From assembly GCA_002391565.1 (NCBI GenBank), contig DGFH01000356.1:1314-12851 (forward strand): a DNA stretch of 11,538 nt. The letters run 5' to 3'. The notes under the pieces were generated by a model. It ran no database searches. It saw only the letters and a program-made list of their open reading frames with translations, and was not told where the DNA came from. This document shows positions 7,125-11,538 of the stretch, in pieces (the first letter of the stretch is position 1; every line of letters begins with the position of its first letter). The stretch is from Anaerolineales bacterium UBA3905. Lineage in GTDB: Bacteria > Chloroflexota > Anaerolineae > Caldilineales > Caldilineaceae. The position numbers were made by a program, and so were the translations under genes.

Positions 7125-8123
7125 TCAAGCCTCCGCCAGTTCAAGCACAGCCTGCGCAGTCACATCATCCGTGGCAAGCACGGTGAGATAGCGCCCGCGC
7201 AGCGCACCGAGTATTGACATTGCTTTGGGCAACCCGCGCGCAACGGCGATCACGCGCGGCACCTGGCGCAGATCGGGCAGATCGATGCCGATGACGCGGG
7301 CGTTGATCTCGTAGTCGGCAAAGCGACCTTCGGCATCGAAAAAGCGTCCACACGTTTCGCCGACGACGCCCTGCCGCCGCAACTCAGCCAGATCGCTTTG
7401 GGTCAGGTGCCCGGCGCGTAGGAAACTGGCTGCTTCCGGCTGGACGGTGCCGATGCCTGTGATGGCAAGCGCCACGCTGCGCGCTCGCTGCAATCCATCA
7501 CGCATGGATGGCTCATTGAGCAACAGATCGCGCAGGGCGGGTTGCGCCACCAGCACCGGCGCATGTAGATCGTAATAGCGACCTCCCAATTTGCCCGCCA
7601 GCAACCGCGCCAGATCAGGCCCATCGATCGTGGGGTTGGGCGCACCGACGCTGCCCAGAATCTGCACCACGTCGAGCGGATGGGAGCGGTTTTCGGGCAG
7701 CGCCGTGACTGCTGCGTGCACGCCCGTGCCCCAGGCAATGCCAATGCAAGCGTCTGGCGGCAACAGCGCAATCACGCGTTCCAGATAGCCAGCCGCCAGC
7801 CGTCCAACCCCGGCCAACAGCTCGTCCTCACGCTGATCCTGTCCGCTGAGCAGTACATAGGCATCAGTCAGGCCGAAGCGGTCGATCAGCGCCTGTTCTA
7901 GCAAATAGTGACGATTGACCGGACGGTGAATGCGGATCTCCACGATGCCGAGGTCACGCGCCTCTTTGATCATGCGCGAGACGCTGGAGCGCGAAATGTC
8001 CAGACGCTCGGCGATCTGCTGTTGATTCTGCCCAAGCTGATAGTACAGACTGGCTACGGTGACCAGTAAATCAGTGCGTTCTTCGCGGACGTCTTCGGTA
8101 TTGTAGTTTAGAAGGTTATTCAC
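7125..8123 (-). CDS. SorC-family (sugar-binding) transcriptional regulator
   Basis: This 332-residue regulator has the two-part SorC/DeoR-like layout. A helix-turn-helix covers about residues 19-58 (LYYQLGQNQQQIAERLDISR, then SSVSRMIKEARDLGIVEIRI). A sugar-binding domain follows to the end, with IGIAWGTG at 127-134, ITGIGTVQ at 221-228, VGETCGRFFDAEG at 254-266 and LPKAMSILGALRG at 298-310. Family members bind phosphorylated sugars or polyols and control the adjacent operon. The start is GTG 8123, which overlaps the preceding dehydrogenase stop by 8 bp (GTGAATAA) and implies translational coupling; no better start precedes the HTH. Its place inside the operon suggests it regulates this cluster, perhaps through the repeats at 7060-7119 or a promoter to the right of the window. 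The family call is firm; the effector is unknown. Confidence 0.92.
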   Translation of the reverse strand: MNNLLNYNTEDVREERTDLLVTVASLYYQLGQNQQQIAERLDISRSSVSRMIKEARDLGIVEIRIHRPVNRHYLLEQALIDRFGLTDAYVLLSGQDQREDELLAGVGRLAAGYLERVIALLPPDACIGIAWGTGVHAAVTALPENRSHPLDVVQILGSVGAPNPTIDGPDLARLLAGKLGGRYYDLHAPVLVAQPALRDLLLNEPSMRDGLQRARSVALAITGIGTVQPEAASFLRAGHLTQSDLAELRRQGVVGETCGRFFDAEGRFADYEINARVIGIDLPDLRQVPRVIAVARGLPKAMSILGALRGRYLTVLATDDVTAQAVLELAEA

Positions 8124-9135
8124 GGGTGATTACCACCTTCGATGTCAATCCCGCGTGTGCAAGGTGAAATGCATGTGCGCCATTGTCTAGGTTCAGCACA
8201 TGGCTGACGGAATTTTCTAAAGTGTAACCGGGACGGCGCAGAATTGCCAGTGCACGTGGGAACAGATCAGGAGTTGCCGAGTAGCTGCTGACGATGTTGA
8301 GTTCGCGCCGCCAGACATCCCACCAGTTGATCGGCAGTTGCGTCGCCGGTTTGACGCCAAAGAGCAGGATCACACCGCCGTCACGCACGGCGGCAAATGC
8401 TTGCGCCAACGTTGCCTGCGTCACGACGGTCAGGATGACAAGATCGACGCCGCGTCCCTCCGTTGCCGCCTGCATCATCGCAATCGCATCCGGATCGTCC
8501 GCCAGAAAACCTCGCGCCACGCCCCACTGCTGCGCCAGCGTCAGACGCTCCCCACGTACATCGACGGCAAACGTTGTCACGGCGCGGTCGGCTAACAACG
8601 GCGCAAAGAGCAACCCGACTGCGCCCACCCCGACGATCAATGCCGCGTCACCCTCCAGCAGGGGCACGCGGTCGAGTGCACGCAGACAACAGGCCAGCGG
8701 TTCTATGAAGACGGCGCGCAGGTCGGGCAGGTCGTCGGGTAAAGGCAGCAGGACATGTTGCACGTGCAGCGCTGGCACACGAATGAACTCGGCAAAACCG
8801 CCAGGGTCGATATTGGTGCGCTTGAAGAGGGGATCCATCGGTGCGCTGCCGCGCCGGGTAAAGTGTGAACTGTAATCCGGCACGTGATGCGCAAAGGCGA
8901 CGCGTTGCCCAACAGCAATGTGCTGCACGTCTGCACCGACCGCCGCCACCACGCCGACGACTTCATGCCCAAGCTGCACCGGGCGGGCGACGTCGGGAGC
9001 GTAGACCTTCATCAGGTCGGTGCCACAGACGCCGCAGTAGCGCATCTGCACCAATACCTCGCCTGCGCCCGGCGCAGGCGCAGGCGCAGCGATGACTTCG
9101 ACCACGCCAGTCGCTGGAGAATGCAACTGTTTCAT
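8116..9135 (-). CDS. medium-chain (zinc-type) polyol/alcohol dehydrogenase
   Basis: This 339-residue MDR-superfamily dehydrogenase resembles sorbitol and threonine dehydrogenases. Catalytic-zinc residues look intact: C37 in CGVCGTD, H57-E58 in LGHEVVG and E145 in IEPLACCLRA. The Rossmann motif is GVGAVG (169-174), and D192 at the end of the second strand suggests NAD rather than NADP. The structural-zinc lobe keeps its length, but all four Cys positions of CxxCxxCx7C are replaced (D87, S90, T93, D101). The following TNIDPGGFAEFIRVPA is typical of the subfamily. A GGGGGAG SD precedes the start by 7 nt. The gene begins 37 bp after the kinase and overlaps the regulator by 8 bp. It probably oxidises a polyol, or a sugar hydroxyl, to a keto compound. 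Confidence 0.9.
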   Translation of the reverse strand: MKQLHSPATGVVEVIAAPAPAPGAGEVLVQMRYCGVCGTDLMKVYAPDVARPVQLGHEVVGVVAAVGADVQHIAVGQRVAFAHHVPDYSSHFTRRGSAPMDPLFKRTNIDPGGFAEFIRVPALHVQHVLLPLPDDLPDLRAVFIEPLACCLRALDRVPLLEGDAALIVGVGAVGLLFAPLLADRAVTTFAVDVRGERLTLAQQWGVARGFLADDPDAIAMMQAATEGRGVDLVILTVVTQATLAQAFAAVRDGGVILLFGVKPATQLPINWWDVWRRELNIVSSYSATPDLFPRALAILRRPGYTLENSVSHVLNLDNGAHAFHLAHAGLTSKVVITRE

Positions 9136-9172
9136 CCTGCTCTCCCCCCTTGTCTCACCTTTTCAGCCTGGT

Positions 9173-10714
9173 CTATGCTTGCGTCAGAGCCGTCAGGCGA
9201 TCCACCAGGGGCTGCACGGTGGGGAAGAGTGGTTGATAGACTTCCCGATACAGGCAATCGTAGCGCGCCTGGATGTCTGGCTGCGGTGTGAAGCGTTCGG
9301 CGGTGGCAGTCATGGCGTCGGCGGCGGCCCGCACATCGGGGTGCCAGCCGACCGCTGTCGCCGCCAGGATGCCGGCGCCCAGGCAGGTGGCTTCAGTGCT
9401 GGTCGAGCGCAACACCGGCACGCCGGTCACGTCCGCCACGATCTGGCACCACAGCTTGCTGCGGCTGCCGCCACCCATCGTCACATATTCGGTGAAGCGC
9501 TGCTCAACGGCCGTCATCATGGCGTCGCCAACCAGCCGCTGCTCATAAGCGATCCCTTCCAGGATAGCGCGGTAGAGATGTTCGCGCCCGTGAGCGCCCG
9601 TCCAGCCGATGACAATGCCCGACGCCGCCGGATCCCAGTAAGGGTTCATGACATTGTTCCAATAGGGCACCAGCATCAAACCGCCGGCGCCAGGCGGCAG
9701 TTTGGCTGCCGCCGCTTCCAGTAATTCTTCCGGGCTGAGCGGCAGCCAGGTGTTGCGCAGGTCGCTGGCAAAGCGCTCGACAAACCAGCCAATCGTAAAG
9801 ACGCCGCCGCGCAAGACATGCTCGGCAAAATAGTAGCCGGGCACGGGCGCAATCAAGGTGCGAAAGGCGCGGTCACAGGGATAGTCAGCGCTGATGACGC
9901 CGCTGACGACGGCTGTACCCAGGTTGAGATAGGCGCGTCCCGGCACGGTGGCATTGGCGCCCAACCCGGCGCAGTGCCCGTCACCCGCGGCGGCCACCAC
10001 CGGCAAGCCTTCGGGCAGTCCGGTGGCGCGGGCGGCGGTCGCCGTCACCTGACCGAGCACGGCGCCCGGCTCCGCCATGTCGGCAAACTGGCTGACATGG
10101 AGCCCTAACGCCTGGATCAGCTCGCTCGCCCACCGTCGGTTGACCAGATCGACCAGCCCCATTGGGTCGGCGGAGGCTAGGCTGGTGCGATAGTGGCCGG
10201 TCAGCCGATGCACCAGGAAAGCCTGAACATCGAGAATTTTATGGGCGCGCAGTACGGTCTCCGGTTCGTGCTCCAGGAGCCAGAGCACCTTGGGCAACGA
10301 TTGTGTCATCGATGGCGGTTTGCCGGTGAGTCGATGCAGTTCGTCGCGCCCAAAACGCGCTTCCAGTTCCTCGACCTGAGCGCGGCTGCGTTCATCCGAC
10401 CAGAGGATGGCATTGCGCAGTGGTCGCCCCTCGCTGTCGACAGGCACAAAGCTCTCGCGCTGATGGGTGATGGCGATCGCCTGCACCTGTCGTGCGTCGA
10501 TCTGGCTGATGCATTCGCGCAGCGCTTTGCATGCGCCTGCCCACCAATCTTCAGCGTTTTGCTCGTGCCAGGCAGGTTCGGGCTGTAGCAGGGGATAGCT
10601 GGCGCGTCCTTCGGCGACGGCGCGTCCGCGTCGATCCCAGGCAATTGCTTTGCATGCGGTTGTGCTGCTGTCGATGCCAATCACCAGAGGTTCGTTGCTG
10701 ATCTGTGTCGTCAT
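9173..10714 (-). CDS. FGGY-family carbohydrate kinase
   Basis: This 513-residue ATP-dependent kinase is of the FGGY family (xylulokinase, glycerol kinase, ribulokinase, erythritol kinase). Its N-terminal lobe starts IGIDSSTTACKAIAWD (12-27). The catalytic base is probably D245 in AAAGDGHCAGLG (241-252), and the ATP-binding TMGGGSRSKLWCQIVADV occupies 412-429. HQRESFVPVD at 84-93 and WSDERS at 105-110 are family substrate-side motifs. I chose ATG 10714 because the N-terminal phosphate-binding strand begins a few residues later and an AGG lies just upstream. The upstream in-frame ATG at 10807 would overlap the dehydrogenase by 91 bp with a non-family sequence. The start lies 2 bp after the dehydrogenase stop, so the two are surely co-transcribed. 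The substrate is a ketose or polyol made by the neighbouring dehydrogenases; which one cannot be said. Confidence 0.93.
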   Translation of the reverse strand: MTTQISNEPLVIGIDSSTTACKAIAWDRRGRAVAEGRASYPLLQPEPAWHEQNAEDWWAGACKALRECISQIDARQVQAIAITHQRESFVPVDSEGRPLRNAILWSDERSRAQVEELEARFGRDELHRLTGKPPSMTQSLPKVLWLLEHEPETVLRAHKILDVQAFLVHRLTGHYRTSLASADPMGLVDLVNRRWASELIQALGLHVSQFADMAEPGAVLGQVTATAARATGLPEGLPVVAAAGDGHCAGLGANATVPGRAYLNLGTAVVSGVISADYPCDRAFRTLIAPVPGYYFAEHVLRGGVFTIGWFVERFASDLRNTWLPLSPEELLEAAAAKLPPGAGGLMLVPYWNNVMNPYWDPAASGIVIGWTGAHGREHLYRAILEGIAYEQRLVGDAMMTAVEQRFTEYVTMGGGSRSKLWCQIVADVTGVPVLRSTSTEATCLGAGILAATAVGWHPDVRAAADAMTATAERFTPQPDIQARYDCLYREVYQPLFPTVQPLVDRLTALTQA

Positions 10715-10716
10715 AC

Positions 10717-11496
10717 CTACCTCATTTCCTGTCCGCCGGTGACATTGATCGCCTGTCCGGTCATGTAGCTGGCCTGCGCTGATGCCAGAAAAAGTAACAC
10801 GTTGCACACATCATCATAGGTGCACGGGCGATGCATGGGCACGGCGTCGATGTACTTCTGGCGCACTTCGGCTTCGGTGATCCGGTAACGCGCCGCGTAT
10901 TGTGTGTAGAGCGAATCGACCCATAATGGTGAGTCGAGCAGGTGACCGGGACAGATAGCGTTGACGCGCACGCCATATTCGGCCAGTTCCAGCGCCAGGC
11001 TTTGCGTCAGGCCGATGCCGGCGGCTTTGCTGGCGCAGTAGGCGCCATTGCCAAAGCTGCCGCGCTTGCCGGAGATTGAGTTGATCTGAATGATGACGCC
11101 GCTGCGCTGCCGCTTCATCACTGGAACGACATGTTTGGCGCACAGGAAGTAGCCGGTCAGGTTAACTTCAAGGACGCGGCGCCACTGTTCGGCGGTGAGA
11201 TTGGTCGCTTCCCCTGCAATGACGATGCCAGCGTTGGCGACGAGCAGATCAATGCGGCCAAAGGTCTCCACTGTCTGTGCAACCAGCGCCGCCACCTCCT
11301 TCTCGACTGTGACATCGGCGCGCACGGATAGCGCCGTTCTGCCGGTCGTCTGCTGGATCAGGTGCGCTGTTGTCTGTGCGGTGGCTTCGTTGCGGTCGGC
11401 CACCACTACGGATGCCCCGACCCCGGCCAGCCGCTGGCAGATTGCCTGTCCCAGTCCTTGACCGCCGCCGGTCACAATCGCCACCTGATCCTGCAT
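10717..11496 (-). CDS. short-chain dehydrogenase, SrlD (sorbitol-6-phosphate 2-dehydrogenase)-like
   Basis: This 259-residue classical SDR has cofactor motif TGGGQGLG (9-16), with D34 favouring NAD. NAG lies at 88-90, N112 at 112, and the catalytic Ser/Tyr/Lys are around S140-S142, Y153 and K157 (YCASK). The second half closely follows what I remember of E. coli SrlD: IIQINS, GLTQSLAL, LAEYG, the YID.VP block, DV.N.LLF.AS and the C-terminal TGQ.INVTGGQ.M. SrlD oxidises sorbitol 6-phosphate to fructose 6-phosphate, but relatives act on free polyols, so the substrate is left open. The start at 11496 matches the family N-terminus. The nearest SD-like GAAGGGA is about 15 nt upstream, which is long. 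It is the first gene of the cluster in view, with only 42 bp of sequence to its right, so the operon may continue beyond the window. Confidence 0.88.
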   Translation of the reverse strand: MQDQVAIVTGGGQGLGQAICQRLAGVGASVVVADRNEATAQTTAHLIQQTTGRTALSVRADVTVEKEVAALVAQTVETFGRIDLLVANAGIVIAGEATNLTAEQWRRVLEVNLTGYFLCAKHVVPVMKRQRSGVIIQINSISGKRGSFGNGAYCASKAAGIGLTQSLALELAEYGVRVNAICPGHLLDSPLWVDSLYTQYAARYRITEAEVRQKYIDAVPMHRPCTYDDVCNVLLFLASAQASYMTGQAINVTGGQEMR

Positions 11497-11538
11497 GAAA
11501 CTTGTGCTTTCCCTTCAGCTACGAAAATCCGCCGCCCC

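Noticed and set aside
10715..10807. ATG 10807 as the kinase start
   Set aside because: It would overlap the dehydrogenase gene by 91 bp, and the added residues are an out-of-frame reading of its conserved C-terminus.

Overview
The window is GC-rich, densely coded bacterial DNA with no rRNA, tRNA, CRISPR array or mobile element that I can see. A fused AAA+/vWA metal-chelatase gene, an ECF sigma operon carrying a polymer-forming (bactofilin-like) membrane protein with a helix-hairpin-helix tail, and a SorC-controlled polyol operon together suggest an environmental member of the Chloroflexota. That placement is inferred from gene style only and is of low to moderate confidence.

Region 1 (1-1645, minus strand) is a ChlD/BchD-type magnesium- or cobalt-chelatase gene that runs off the left edge. 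It lies in two overlapping frames. The AAA+ (ChlI-like) part ends at a stop at 518-520. The vWA (ChlD-like) part continues in the -1 frame from a run of eight A residues at 545-552. A Shine-Dalgarno-like AAGGGGA lies 9 nt upstream of that run, and a perfect 10-bp stem begins 7 nt downstream. This is the layout of a programmed -1 ribosomal frameshift that would yield both the small (I) and medium (D) chelatase subunits from one gene. It is the most interesting signal in the window.

Region 2 (1646-1941) is the divergent intergenic region. It holds a probable promoter and a 12-bp hairpin for the chelatase on the minus strand. On the plus strand it holds an ECF-type promoter, TGAAAC-N16-CGTA, that the downstream sigma factor may itself recognise.

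Region 3 (1942-4662, plus strand) is a three-gene operon: ECF sigma factor, a two-pass membrane anti-sigma-like protein, and a 489-residue protein with an exported beta-repeat domain, about five membrane segments and a cytoplasmic helix-hairpin-helix domain. A strong palindromic terminator at 4694-4759 closes it and also serves the converging operon.

Region 4 (4758-11496, minus strand, read right to left) is a sugar-alcohol or sugar catabolic cluster: SrlD-like short-chain dehydrogenase, FGGY kinase, medium-chain dehydrogenase, SorC-family regulator, then a 19-bp hairpin with a 12-bp direct repeat, then an NAD-dependent glycerol-3-phosphate-dehydrogenase-like enzyme and an iron-type alcohol dehydrogenase. 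A polyol is probably oxidised and phosphorylated by the first three enzymes. The regulator would sense a phosphorylated intermediate, and the last two enzymes would process a phosphorylated polyol or a small alcohol/aldehyde. The true substrate cannot be read from the sequence.
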